A stretch of 64,000 nucleotides of DNA from CAJXZP01 sp963974475 (GTDB lineage: Bacteria; Bacteroidota; Bacteroidia; Flavobacteriales_G; Salibacteraceae), in the NCBI GenBank assembly GCA_963974475.1, contig CAXBCR010000006.1, positions 117,736 to 181,735 on the forward strand, written 5' to 3'. The notes under the pieces were generated by a model. That model saw only the letters and a list, made by a program, of their open reading frames with translations. It did not search any database and was not told the origin of the DNA. Of this stretch, positions 53,938-63,739 are shown one piece after another. How positions within the stretch are numbered: position 1 is the stretch's first letter; each line of letters opens with the position of its first letter. The position numbers and the translations under genes were made by a program.

Positions 53938-55086
53938 TTACTTTACCACAAATGTAACACGTCTATTTTTTGCCAATGAATCTTGTGTACCACTATCATC
54001 CATTGGTTCAGAACTTTTCATTCCTTTATAGGACATTCGGTCTGCTGAAATTCCATTTTTAATTAAGTAATCATAAATAGAACGTGCACGATCCAAAGAT
54101 AAATCATTCAAATTATCCTTGTGTTCTTTTTTGTCCATATGGCCCACAATTTCAATTTGTAATTCGGGATTTGCTTTCATTAAGTCAATTACCTCTCTTA
54201 CCGTGGATGCGGAACTTGGACCAGTTGTATTTTTATTAAAAAACACTGTTTTCAAAGCCAATTGCTCTCCAGCTCCCATTTCCATACCATCACTAGTACT
54301 TGTGCTATAAACCACTTTCATTTGATTTCCACCATCATCATCTGCATCACAAGCACAAACATCAACCTCTTCCAAATTAATAACAGTAACGTCATCAATG
54401 TAATAATAGGCTTCTTCCATCTGTAATTGCGGAAATTCTTTCAATTTACGTTTCTTTAAAAAATCTCTTTTAGTTACCATATCCTCATCCGATACAAAAT
54501 TTCCGATGGTAATATATCTTTCGTTTCCTGTGGCGGTATATACACCACAAACTGTTCCCCAAGCGTGTTGATCCTCGTAAATTTTATTTCTTTGATTACG
54601 GATTTGAGGGCTAATTGTATACGTTTCAATGTCTCTTTCTTTTGGTTTCTTCTCACTCAAATACATTCCAATATTATTGGATGCGTATTTAGATGTTTTT
54701 GAAAGCACCACATTATACTTGATACAATATTTTTTACCTGCAATTAACGCTTTGGTCAATTTCACTTGTAAATAAGTTCTTGGTAATTTATCTCGGTAAC
54801 TAAAGGCTCTAAATCCGGCATAATTGTAACCCGCATCTACATCCATATATCCACGATCATTAGTAGGAATACCATATCCCTTTTTGTTGCCCGTAGCATA
54901 TAAATCGCCCTGATTTTCAACACTTGGAGACATCCATGGAGTAGCTAATAAAATCTCTCCTTCCCCATTTTTCACTTTCTTTTCCGTTTGCTCGAAACTC
55001 CCGTTTGGAACCAAATTATTTTGAGCCATTAACATTCCTGACATAAAAAATGCCATTAAAAACCCACCTACTTTTAAAATTTTCAT
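53938..55086 (-). CDS. OmpA-family outer-membrane protein
   Basis: A 382-residue protein with a signal peptide (about 1-21, SGMLMAQ). A central beta-sandwich-like region contains PNGSFEQTEKKVKNGEG and ITIGNFV. The C-terminal peptidoglycan-binding OmpA domain (about 265-382) carries LQIEIVGHMDKKEHKDNLNDLSLDRA and SYKGMKSSEPM. It likely tethers the outer membrane to the wall. Gene order places it upstream of the UMF1 gene on the same strand, separated by a terminator. Confidence 0.92.
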   Translation of the reverse strand: MKILKVGGFLMAFFMSGMLMAQNNLVPNGSFEQTEKKVKNGEGEILLATPWMSPSVENQGDLYATGNKKGYGIPTNDRGYMDVDAGYNYAGFRAFSYRDKLPRTYLQVKLTKALIAGKKYCIKYNVVLSKTSKYASNNIGMYLSEKKPKERDIETYTISPQIRNQRNKIYEDQHAWGTVCGVYTATGNERYITIGNFVSDEDMVTKRDFLKKRKLKEFPQLQMEEAYYYIDDVTVINLEEVDVCACDADDDGGNQMKVVYSTSTSDGMEMGAGEQLALKTVFFNKNTTGPSSASTVREVIDLMKANPELQIEIVGHMDKKEHKDNLNDLSLDRARSIYDYLIKNGISADRMSYKGMKSSEPMDDSGTQDSLAKNRRVTFVVK

Positions 55087-55285
55087 TTGTTTTGTTTTTA
55101 TTAGACTAACCTAAAATCACCCCTTTTACTTACTAAATTATGTTTACTCGATTACAAAACCTTTGCCAAATGTTTAACCTTGTAAATTTACCGCAAAATA
55201 GCAAATGGATTACTGGTATCAAATGATATTTAAAACTATTTAATTTGGTTAGTCAGGTAAATAAATTGTGTGATTACTTTCCTTT

Positions 55286-56215
55286 TTAATCGGTTTCAAA
55301 AATGGCTTTAAGCCATCTTCCCAAAAATGAAAAGGCCACATTTTGCACCTCATCCTTAGATAAAAACACATCGTGTGTGGCCTTTGGAATTTCAATAATC
55401 GTTACATGTTTCCCTAATTTAGACGCATACTTCTTAATATGCTTAACATTTAATACCACATCTGACTCAAATATCTCCGGGTCATTCTTTTTTTTATAAG
55501 ATGTCTTATCACTATGAAATACCAAAATTGGGCAATCAATATTCGATTGATTTTGAATGATTCGCTGCGCCTCATGTATGGCTCTAAACCAACCAAAATA
55601 CATTCTAAAACCGGTTAAAGGTTTAAACTTTTTACTAAAATCCCATCTACCCCAATGGTCCTTATGTAAACTTTGCGCATAAATTCCACCTCCACCGATT
55701 GGGGCTATCCATTCTGGAAACACATGACCAATTTTTGCAATTCGGGGCATCAATCGTAGCTGCCATTCTGGAATATTAAATTCCAAAAACGGGCTGTTCA
55801 AAAACAGCGCATCTATTTGAAACCGTTTTAATCCGAAATTAGCATACATGCAGGCTACTAACCCTCCGGTGGAGTGTCCGTTAATCATTAAATGGGAATG
55901 ACCATCTCGATTCCTTATGATATCAATGGCCAACCCAATTTCTTCATAATAATCATCTACCTTACGAATATGATTGGGTCGTTGATGCGGTAAAATGGAA
56001 CGCCCATATTTTCTAAGTTCTAGGGCGTAAAATGCAAATCCGTTTTCTACATACCATTTAGCTAAATGTTCCTGAAAAAAGTAATCCGTATATCCGTGAA
56101 TATACATCACAGCCTTTTTTGTGGCGGACGATGCCTTATGCTTAATAAGTACTGCAATATTTGCCCCCTTACTATCTGGCTTTAATTGTAATATTTCTTC
56201 TTCAAACTCACCCAC
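55286..56215 (-). CDS. Alpha/beta hydrolase (serine aminopeptidase S33-like)
   Basis: A 309-residue hydrolase with an N-terminal HGYTDYFFQEHLAKW oxyanion region, the nucleophile elbow INGHSTGGLVACM (Ser in GHSTGG) and a C-terminal ATHDVF His. It is of the monoacylglycerol-lipase/S33 type; the substrate is unknown. The start is a GTG at 56215, placed 4 nt from a -7 box (56220-56227) that has one mismatch. It is cytoplasmic. Confidence 0.88.
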   Translation of the reverse strand: MGEFEEEILQLKPDSKGANIAVLIKHKASSATKKAVMYIHGYTDYFFQEHLAKWYVENGFAFYALELRKYGRSILPHQRPNHIRKVDDYYEEIGLAIDIIRNRDGHSHLMINGHSTGGLVACMYANFGLKRFQIDALFLNSPFLEFNIPEWQLRLMPRIAKIGHVFPEWIAPIGGGGIYAQSLHKDHWGRWDFSKKFKPLTGFRMYFGWFRAIHEAQRIIQNQSNIDCPILVFHSDKTSYKKKNDPEIFESDVVLNVKHIKKYASKLGKHVTIIEIPKATHDVFLSKDEVQNVAFSFLGRWLKAIFETD

Positions 56216-56219
56216 AGTA

Positions 56220-56247
56220 CAAGTTTACAAAACAAATGGTTTAACAA
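56220..56247 (-). promoter_or_regulatory. Leaderless promoter of the S33-like hydrolase
   Basis: TTG (56245-56247 on the minus strand), a 17-nt spacer and TAAACTTG (56220-56227) precede the GTG by 4 nt. The -7 box has one mismatch. Confidence 0.4.
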
Positions 56248-56273
56248 GGTCGTTTAAACGTAAAATTTAGAGC

Positions 56274-56307
56274 AAAAAAAATCCCGATAATCAATGACTA
56301 TCGGGAT
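56274..56307 (-). terminator. Terminator after aconitase (minus strand)
   Basis: ATCCCGATA and TATCGGGAT form a 9-bp stem with a 9-nt loop. The A-run at 56274-56280 gives a U-tract on the minus strand. A second small hairpin (56324-56343) is adjacent. Confidence 0.8.
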
Positions 56308-56342
56308 TCATTCTATTTAGCTATCGCTTAGCAAAAAGCGAT

Positions 56343-58607
56343 TTATGCGTTTTGTTTTTTTATTAAATTCAAAGCAGAACCCGCTTTAAACCAATCCACT
56401 TGTTGCGCATTGTAAGTATGGTTCAATAGGATATTTTCTTTACTTCCATCTGCATGAACAACTTCTAATGTCAATTGTTTTCCTGGAGCGAATGATTCTA
56501 AATCAGAGAAATTGAAGGTATCATCTTCTAAAATTTTATCATAATCCGCTTCACTTGCAAATGTCAACCCTAACATCCCCTGTTTTTTCAAGTTAGTTTC
56601 GTGAATACGAGCAAATGATTTTACAATAACTGCACGAACACCCAAATGACGAGGTTCCATAGCCGCATGTTCTCTTGAAGAACCTTCTCCGTAGTTATGA
56701 TCACCTACCACAATGGTTGGTACTCCTGCCGCTTTATATTTTCTAGCAGTTGCAGGCACAGCATCTTTACTTCCATCTAATTGACTCACCACTTCGTTAG
56801 CTTCACCACCGAAAGCATTAATAGCACCAATCAAACAGTTGTTTGAGATATTATCTAAATGGCCTCTAAAACGCAACCATGGACCTGCCATAGAAATATG
56901 ATCAGTAGTACATTTACCAAAGGCTTTGATTAATAATTTCGCGCCTGTAATGTTTTTACCATCCCATTCTTGAAATGGAGATAATAATTGTAAGCGTTCT
57001 GATTCTGGACTTACCACAACAGTAATTCCACTACCGTCTTCAGCCGGAGCTTGGTATCCGTTATCATCTACCGCAAAACCATTTTCTGGTAATTCCATTC
57101 CTGTTGGAACCGCAAGTTTTACTTGCTCACCTTTTTCATTAGTCAAAGTATCCGTCATTGGATTAAAATCCAATTTACCTGAAATAGCTACTGCAGCTAC
57201 CATTTCTGGTGATGCCACAAATGCCATGGTATTTGGATTTCCATCCGCACGTTTACGGAAGTTCCGGTTAAATGAATGTACAATGGAGTTTTTCTCTTCT
57301 TTATCTGCTCCAGGTCGCGCCCATTGTCCAATACAAGGACCACATGCGTTGGTAAAGATAACCGAGTCAGCTTCCTCAAATGTGGCAATTAGCCCATCTC
57401 TTTTAGCTGTAAAATATACTTGTTCTGAACCTGGATTAATACCTAATGTTGCTTTCGGTTTCAAACCTTTTGCAGTAGCATCGGCTACAATAGAAGCGGC
57501 ACGAGTTAAATCCTCGTAAGATGAATTGGTACAAGAACCAATCAACGCCCATTCAATATTAGTTGGCCATTCATTTTTAGCCGCTGCATCTTTCATTTCT
57601 GAAACTGGAGTAGCCAAATCTGGAGTATATGGTCCATTTAAGTGAGGAGTCAACTCGTCTAAGTTAATTTCAATTACTTGGTCAAAATATTGTTCTGGAT
57701 TAGCGTAAACTTCGGCATCACCTGTTAAATGTTCTTTCACATTATTAGCTGCGTCTGCAATATCTGCTCGATCAGTAGCACGTAAATAACGTTCCATAGA
57801 TTCGTCATATCCAAATGTAGAAGTAGTTGCACCAATTTCAGCACCCATATTACAAATGGTACCTTTACCAGTAGCCGACATAGATTTAGCACCTTCGCCA
57901 AAATACTCAACAATTGCACCTGTTCCACCTTTGGCTGTAAGAATTCCAGCTACTTTTAAAATCACATCTTTCGGAGCTGTCCAACCGCTTAACTTTCCGG
58001 TTAGTTTAACACCAATCAATTTAGGGAATTTCAATTCCCAAGGCATATCAGCCATTACATCTACTGCATCAGCACCACCTACACCAACAGCAACCATTCC
58101 TAGTCCACCGGCATTTACGGTATGTGAATCCGTACCAATCATCATTCCACCTGGAAAAGCATAGTTTTCTAATACCACTTGATGAATAATTCCAGCACCG
58201 GGTTTCCAAAAACCAATACCATATTTATCACAAACAGAACTTAAAAAATCATACACCTCGCCATTGGTATGTTTAGCAACATCTAAATCAGATGCAGCAC
58301 CAATTTTTGCTTGAATAAGGTGATCGGCATGTGCAGTTGAAGGCACGGCTACTTTTTTCTTTCCTGCTTGCATAAATTGCAATAAGGCCATTTGTGCAGT
58401 CGCATCTTGCATTGCAACTCTATCTGGAGCAAAGTCAACGTAATCCTCTCCTCTTTTGAATTTCTTCAAAGGAGTATCTGCATGTAAATGCGTGTATAAT
58501 ATTTTTTCTGCCAAGGTAAGGGGACCGCCCACCATTTTACGAGCAGCTTCTACACGCTCTGGGTATTTTTCATATACCGATTTGATCATATCAAAATCAA
58601 AAGCCAT
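56343..58607 (-). CDS. acn: Aconitate hydratase (mitochondrial type)
   Basis: Isomerises citrate to isocitrate in the TCA cycle with a [4Fe-4S] cluster. Its 754 residues fit the mitochondrial-type form. Cluster-ligand and active-site segments are IGSCTNSSYEDLTRAA and FTNACGPCIGQWAR, and GDHNYGEGSSREHAAMEPRHLG lies near the C-terminus. It is monocistronic with a terminator. A poor -7 match (TACATTCG, 58649-58656) lies upstream. Confidence 0.97.
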   Translation of the reverse strand: MAFDFDMIKSVYEKYPERVEAARKMVGGPLTLAEKILYTHLHADTPLKKFKRGEDYVDFAPDRVAMQDATAQMALLQFMQAGKKKVAVPSTAHADHLIQAKIGAASDLDVAKHTNGEVYDFLSSVCDKYGIGFWKPGAGIIHQVVLENYAFPGGMMIGTDSHTVNAGGLGMVAVGVGGADAVDVMADMPWELKFPKLIGVKLTGKLSGWTAPKDVILKVAGILTAKGGTGAIVEYFGEGAKSMSATGKGTICNMGAEIGATTSTFGYDESMERYLRATDRADIADAANNVKEHLTGDAEVYANPEQYFDQVIEINLDELTPHLNGPYTPDLATPVSEMKDAAAKNEWPTNIEWALIGSCTNSSYEDLTRAASIVADATAKGLKPKATLGINPGSEQVYFTAKRDGLIATFEEADSVIFTNACGPCIGQWARPGADKEEKNSIVHSFNRNFRKRADGNPNTMAFVASPEMVAAVAISGKLDFNPMTDTLTNEKGEQVKLAVPTGMELPENGFAVDDNGYQAPAEDGSGITVVVSPESERLQLLSPFQEWDGKNITGAKLLIKAFGKCTTDHISMAGPWLRFRGHLDNISNNCLIGAINAFGGEANEVVSQLDGSKDAVPATARKYKAAGVPTIVVGDHNYGEGSSREHAAMEPRHLGVRAVIVKSFARIHETNLKKQGMLGLTFASEADYDKILEDDTFNFSDLESFAPGKQLTLEVVHADGSKENILLNHTYNAQQVDWFKAGSALNLIKKQNA

Positions 58608-58862
58608 ACTATGTTATTTTATAAATTATTACTCAATTTTCCGGATTGCGAATGTACAAATTTTCAAGAGGTATTTTTATGAATTAAATCAAGTATTAAA
58701 TACTTCTGTTATTTAGATTTCTTTTCAACCACGAGAAGTAAAATGATACGGTACAAATCCAAACCATAGTACCAATCTAACCCCTCTTTCACCATCCAAT
58801 TTGATAAGATGTAGGGATTTAAATTGTTCTACAGAATGAATTTTTCAAATCTGTTGTGAGGG

Positions 58863-59612
58863 TTAAAAAACATACCCAATTTGGACACCATATCTAAATC
58901 CAAAAGAATTAAATTTCGTTTTGCTTTGTACGTTGAAATCGGCTCCATCTAGAATTACCTCCGAACCAGGTACAATAGTACTTAACAGTTTTTCCATTCC
59001 AATATAAAAAGGATCATCCTTATCTAAAGCCACGTCTGCATTAAACGCCAAATTAAAAGAATATCGCGTTAGTGACGGACCCATCAGCATTAAATCAACC
59101 GAAAACCGGTCTTTAATAATAAATTGGTATCCTAATTGAGCCCCTATATTATACATGGTTATCCCGGCATCAATTCCTACGGTATTTATCAGTACATTAT
59201 TATCGTCATACACATGCGATTGCCCCGAAAATTTCAAATTATACAAAGAAGTATATGGACCCCAATAAAGGCCATCGGGTGCTGGGAATTTGTTTCTATT
59301 CTTAAAATAAAACCGGTAATCAACCGAAAAATCAAATCCGCTTCTTTTTACATCGCCAAAAAGTTGAACTACATCGCCAGCAGTATTTGTGCGTGGAGCC
59401 AATTCAAGGTAACCCGCGTTGATGGAAATAGATTGATTATTTTTTAGCACACGTTCATAACCTAAAACAAAACTTTTAGGTCCAATAACTGCCATTGGTG
59501 TGATATTCCAACGAATGATGTTTTTACGTGTTTTTACTTGAATAGAATCTTCTTGACTCCATCCGTTAAACGACAACCCTAGGATTAGAGTAACTAATAG
59601 TATTTTATTCAT
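58863..59612 (-). CDS. Outer-membrane-type protein downstream of nadB
   Basis: A 249-residue exported protein with signal MNKILLVTLILGLSFNGWSQ. The body has many alternating aromatic strands (VIGPKSFVLGYERVL, FDFSVDYRFYF, NIGAQLGYQFII) and ends in FRYGVQIGYVF, a barrel-like C-terminal strand. The family is unknown. It begins 7 bp after the nadB stop, so it may be co-transcribed with nadB. ATG 59612 opens the signal peptide; ATG 59627 would overlap nadB. Confidence 0.72.
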   Translation of the reverse strand: MNKILLVTLILGLSFNGWSQEDSIQVKTRKNIIRWNITPMAVIGPKSFVLGYERVLKNNQSISINAGYLELAPRTNTAGDVVQLFGDVKRSGFDFSVDYRFYFKNRNKFPAPDGLYWGPYTSLYNLKFSGQSHVYDDNNVLINTVGIDAGITMYNIGAQLGYQFIIKDRFSVDLMLMGPSLTRYSFNLAFNADVALDKDDPFYIGMEKLLSTIVPGSEVILDGADFNVQSKTKFNSFGFRYGVQIGYVF

Positions 59613-59619
59613 CCTTATT

Positions 59620-61197
59620 TTATTCATCCTTATTTTCTTTATCTAAATCAACATTATAAAATCCACCTGCATTTTGTTTTTGCGCCATAGATTGCTTTAT
59701 CACCAAATAGGAAACCCCCACCAAGTTGCGCAATTCACAAAGAGGTACCGAAAGTTTTGATTTATCATATAATTCTTCCGTTTCCTCCCAAATTAATTTC
59801 AATCGCTTTAAAGCACGTTCCAAACGTATATCTGATCTTACAATAGCCACATAATTACTCATTAATTGGCGTAATTCATGTCGGGTATGGTTTATCAAAG
59901 CAAGTTCTTTTGGATATACCATACCATGCTCATCCCATGCAGGTATAGCACTTTTATCATGTGATTCAGAACGACTTTCAATATCTTTAAAAATATTATG
60001 AGAATACACCAGTGCCTCCAATAACGAATTAGAAGCTAACCGATTAGCACCGTGTAATCCGGTTCTTGACACCTCGCCACTTGCATACAAACGGTTAATG
60101 GTAGTCCTTCCTTTTTTGTCTACCTGAATTCCACCCGCTACATAATGCGCTGCGGGAACCACAGGGATGTAATCTTTAAATAGGTCAATTCCCATTTCAA
60201 GACACTTATGGTAAATATTCGGGAAGTGATCCATAAAAGAATCCTTATCTAAATGGGTACAATCTAGAAATACATGCTCCACCCCTTTTCTTTTCATTTC
60301 TGAATCAATTGCCCGTGCCACAATGTCGCGAGAAGCCAATTCACCTCTTTCATCATAGTTAAACACAAAGCGCTCCCCATCTGAATGAACTAGGTGCGCG
60401 CCAAACCCACGCACTGCCTCAGAAATCAAAAATGCGGGGCTTTTTCTAGGCTCGTATAAAGCAGTGGGATGAAATTGAATAAACTCTAAGTCTGCCACCT
60501 TAGCTTTAGCCCGATAAGCCATGGCAATTCCATCTCCGGTGGCCACTTTAGGATTAGTGGTATATTGATATACTTGGCCAATGCCTCCAGTAGCCAAAAT
60601 GGTGTAATCGGATTCATACACCTCCACTTTATTGGTATCTTTATTAAAAACGTAGGCTCCGTAACAACTAATATTATTTTTATCGTATTCCTTATCGGTA
60701 AGATGGTGTTCGGTAATTAAATCTACCGCAAAAAAATGCTGATGCACTTCCACATTTGGTAATTCATCATTTTTTTTGATTAATGCTTGCGCCATTTCAT
60801 AACCGGTGATATCCTTATGGTGTACAATTCTCTTTTCGCTATGCCCACCTTCACGAGCCAAATCGAGTTCTCCAGATTTACTTTTATCAAAAGCAGCGCC
60901 CCAATTAATCATTTCTTGCAAACGATCGGGTGCTTCCTGCACTACCATTTTCACTACCGATTCGTCACTCATTCCGCCACCTGCACGCAGGGTATCTTGA
61001 ATATGCTTTTCGAAAGAATCGGTTAACGAATCTAAGACTACCGCTATTCCACCTTGTGCATATCGCGTATTGGATTCCTCCTCGGCAGCTTTTGTTATAA
61101 CAGTAATTTTCTTTTCTGGATAATTCTCAGCTAGTTTAATGGATAAACTCAATCCGGCAATTCCAGAACCAATAATTAAATAATCAGAATGATGCAT
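59620..61197 (-). CDS. nadB: L-aspartate oxidase
   Basis: Oxidises L-aspartate to iminoaspartate for NAD synthesis, with FAD. It has 525 residues: FAD motif DYLIIGSGIAGLSLSIKL, the NTRYAQGGIAVV loop, HPTALYEP, and the ALASSEVSRTGLHGANRLASNSLLEALV-type segment, here GEVSRTGLHGANRLASNSLL. A conserved C-terminal helical domain follows. Its product feeds NadA. It is upstream of the barrel-like gene and 225 bp from nadA, which also reads on the minus strand. Confidence 0.97.
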   Translation of the reverse strand: MHHSDYLIIGSGIAGLSLSIKLAENYPEKKITVITKAAEEESNTRYAQGGIAVVLDSLTDSFEKHIQDTLRAGGGMSDESVVKMVVQEAPDRLQEMINWGAAFDKSKSGELDLAREGGHSEKRIVHHKDITGYEMAQALIKKNDELPNVEVHQHFFAVDLITEHHLTDKEYDKNNISCYGAYVFNKDTNKVEVYESDYTILATGGIGQVYQYTTNPKVATGDGIAMAYRAKAKVADLEFIQFHPTALYEPRKSPAFLISEAVRGFGAHLVHSDGERFVFNYDERGELASRDIVARAIDSEMKRKGVEHVFLDCTHLDKDSFMDHFPNIYHKCLEMGIDLFKDYIPVVPAAHYVAGGIQVDKKGRTTINRLYASGEVSRTGLHGANRLASNSLLEALVYSHNIFKDIESRSESHDKSAIPAWDEHGMVYPKELALINHTRHELRQLMSNYVAIVRSDIRLERALKRLKLIWEETEELYDKSKLSVPLCELRNLVGVSYLVIKQSMAQKQNAGGFYNVDLDKENKDE

Positions 61198-61422
61198 GGG
61201 CGCATTTTTTTTTGCGGTGTAAATTTACAATAGTAACTTGAAGCGTATACTGTAAATGCGAAATTTATCTCTTCAGAATCCACCAGATTATCACATAATT
61301 AAAGTGAAATTTTTAAAGAGCCTTATTGTTCACATTATAAACACACCTAAATCAGGAAATTAATACCGGTTAATCTGCAAAAAACCGATATTTAAACTAC
61401 CCCCTAAATAATAAATTAACAC

Positions 61423-62388
61423 TTAAGATAATTCAAGCATACGCTTGATTGGCTTCAACGCTTTCACTCTTAGCTCTTCATCCATAATGATTTCTGGCGA
61501 CTCATTTTTCAAACAGTCATACAATTTTTGCATGGTGTTTAATTTCATATACGGACATTCACTGCAATTGCAAGATTCATCATCGCCAACCGGAGCAGTA
61601 ATTAATTCTTTATCTGGGTTTTCACGTTGCATTTCATGCAAAATACCCGGTTCAGTAGCTACAATGAATTTTTTCTCGGTTGAGTTTTTTACATAATTCA
61701 ACAACCCAGTAGTTGACCCAACATATTCGGCAGCTTCTAAAATATGTGGCGCAGATTCAGGATGTGCAATTATATGCGCATCTGGATTTTGTTCCACTAA
61801 TCGCAACAATTTCTCTAAATCAAATGATTCATGAACGATGCATACACCGTCCCAAAGCACCATTTCACGGTCTAATTCTTTGATTAGGTAATTTCCAAGA
61901 TTCTTATCGGGTGCAAAGATTATTTTTTGGTCTTTGGGTAGCGATTCTACAATTTTTCGTGCGTTGGATGACGTACAAATAATGTCGGTCATGGCCTTTA
62001 TTTCTGCTGTACAATTGATGTATGAAATTACCAAATGGTCAGGATGTGCTTTTTTAAATGCTCCAAAATCATCGGCAGGGCAAGAATCGGCTAATGAGCA
62101 ACCAGCCGCCATATCTGGAATAACCACTTTTTTAGTGGGATTCAATATTTTTGCCGTTTCGCCCATAAAATGAACCCCAGCAAAAACAATAATATCTGCG
62201 TCCGTTTCTTCCGCTTTTCGCGACAATGCTAAACTGTCTCCTACAAAATCAGCTACATCTTGAATAGGGCCCACTTGATAATAATGCGCTAAAATAACCG
62301 CATTCTTCTCTTTTTTTAACTTTGTGATTTTTGCAGCTAACTCCGCATCTCGCGGATCAGCCACATATTTCTTAGTTTTGATTTCCAT
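61423..62388 (-). CDS. nadA: Quinolinate synthase
   Basis: Condenses iminoaspartate with dihydroxyacetone phosphate to quinolinate, with a [4Fe-4S] cluster. It has 321 residues. The N-terminal AVILAHYYQVGPIQDVADFVGDS segment and the cluster Cys regions GCSLADSCPADDF, ICTSSNARKIV and CNCSECPYMKLNTM are present. nadB is the next gene downstream, so the first two NAD synthesis steps are nearby; nadC is not in this window. A -7 box (62437-62444) lies 48 nt upstream. Confidence 0.97.
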   Translation of the reverse strand: MEIKTKKYVADPRDAELAAKITKLKKEKNAVILAHYYQVGPIQDVADFVGDSLALSRKAEETDADIIVFAGVHFMGETAKILNPTKKVVIPDMAAGCSLADSCPADDFGAFKKAHPDHLVISYINCTAEIKAMTDIICTSSNARKIVESLPKDQKIIFAPDKNLGNYLIKELDREMVLWDGVCIVHESFDLEKLLRLVEQNPDAHIIAHPESAPHILEAAEYVGSTTGLLNYVKNSTEKKFIVATEPGILHEMQRENPDKELITAPVGDDESCNCSECPYMKLNTMQKLYDCLKNESPEIIMDEELRVKALKPIKRMLELS

Positions 62389-62436
62389 TTATCCAACCTT
62401 TAAACCATCTGTAATATAATCCCACAAATAGGAATG

Positions 62437-62444
62437 CAAATGTA
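62437..62444 (-). promoter_or_regulatory. -7 box for nadA
   Basis: CAAATGTA is TACATTTG on the minus strand, 48 nt before the ATG at 62388. Confidence 0.5.
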
Positions 62445-62478
62445 TAATTTTACGGATGTCAGAATGTGATAAATTCCC

Positions 62479-63714
62479 ATGAATAGAGCAAATATTGAAA
62501 ATCTAAGAGTAGCGTTTGTTTCCATAAAAAGCCAAGTGCTAAGAAGTATTCTTACCGCAATGATTATTGCCATTGGTATAACTGCATTGGTAGGAATTCT
62601 TACGGCTATTGATGCATTAAAATCGTCCATCAACAATCAGTTTTCTAGCATGGGAGCTAATAGTTTTTCCATTACCAATAAACGAGAAAGTAATAAACGG
62701 CATAAAGGGAAAAAATCTGCGGCTACGGCCACTATCAGCTATCAGGAAGCGATGGCCTTTAAAACAAAGTTTGATTTTCCGGCTTCCGTATCCATTTCTT
62801 GTAGACCAAGAGGTGCAGCGGTGGTGAAATACAAAAAGAAAGAATCTAAACCCAATATACCCATTTTTGGAGTGGATGAAAACTATCTAAAAATAAACGG
62901 ACACACCCTAAAAGGTGGAAGAAATTTTAGTGCAACCGAACTTACATCAGGCGCTCATATCGTGATTATTGGAGATGAAATAGCTTCTGAGATTTTTCAA
63001 GATGTGGACCCGATTGATAAAGTAATGTTAGTGGGTAACATTAAGTTTCGTGTAATTGGCGTTTTAGAGAAAAAGGGGAGCTCTATGGGTTTTGGTGGCG
63101 ACCGAAACGTGTTAATTCCACTACCAACTGCTCGTCAGTTTTTTGGGTATAAAGGAATGGGATTTACCATTGCTACTATGACCAATAGCCCTGAGAAGTT
63201 AGATTTGGCCATTAATGAAGCAACCGGTTTATTTCGAATTATTAGAAACGACAAATTAGGAAAACCAATATCATTTACCATTTCACGTAGCGATAGTTTA
63301 TCGGAAAGTTTGATAGAAAACTTAAGCATGGTTTCGGGTATTGCTACCATTATTGCGTTTATCACTTTGCTTGGGGCCGCCATTGGTTTAATGAATATCA
63401 TGTTGGTTTCTGTGACCGAGAGAACCAAAGAAATTGGCGTTCGTAAAGCCCTAGGCGCTACTTCGCTTACCATTAAAAAACAGTTTCTTACCGAGGCAGT
63501 TTTGGTTTGTCAAATGGGTGGAGTACTCGGAATTATTCTAGGAATAGCTATTGGCAATGCGGTAGGTATGGCAATGGAGGTGGATTTCATTATTCCTTGG
63601 TTATGGATTTTTACGGCTGTGGTTTTGACTTTTATTACTGGAATTATTGCGGGATATTATCCTGCTAGTAAGGCGGCTATGATGGACCCTATTGAAAGCT
63701 TGAGGTACGAGTAA
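62479..63714 (+). CDS. ABC transporter permease (MacB/FtsX family)
   Basis: A 411-residue inner-membrane protein. The N-terminal TM helix (about 20-42, ILTAMIIAIGITALVGILTAID) leads to a large periplasmic MacB-type domain (about 45-265). The C-terminal FtsX module has three TM helices and the coupling motif TERTKEIGVRKALGATSLTIKKQFL. It is the permease half of an efflux or lipoprotein-release-type ABC system; no ATPase gene is visible in the window. The 78-bp repeat begins 25 bp after its stop. Confidence 0.92.
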   Translation: MNRANIENLRVAFVSIKSQVLRSILTAMIIAIGITALVGILTAIDALKSSINNQFSSMGANSFSITNKRESNKRHKGKKSAATATISYQEAMAFKTKFDFPASVSISCRPRGAAVVKYKKKESKPNIPIFGVDENYLKINGHTLKGGRNFSATELTSGAHIVIIGDEIASEIFQDVDPIDKVMLVGNIKFRVIGVLEKKGSSMGFGGDRNVLIPLPTARQFFGYKGMGFTIATMTNSPEKLDLAINEATGLFRIIRNDKLGKPISFTISRSDSLSESLIENLSMVSGIATIIAFITLLGAAIGLMNIMLVSVTERTKEIGVRKALGATSLTIKKQFLTEAVLVCQMGGVLGIILGIAIGNAVGMAMEVDFIIPWLWIFTAVVLTFITGIIAGYYPASKAAMMDPIESLRYE

Positions 63715-63739
63715 TTGGATTTTCTGGTGGTTTTACTTC

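Noticed and set aside
61361..61392. Terminator after nadA
   Set aside because: Only a 5-bp CGGTT/AACCG stem with no clear T-tract.
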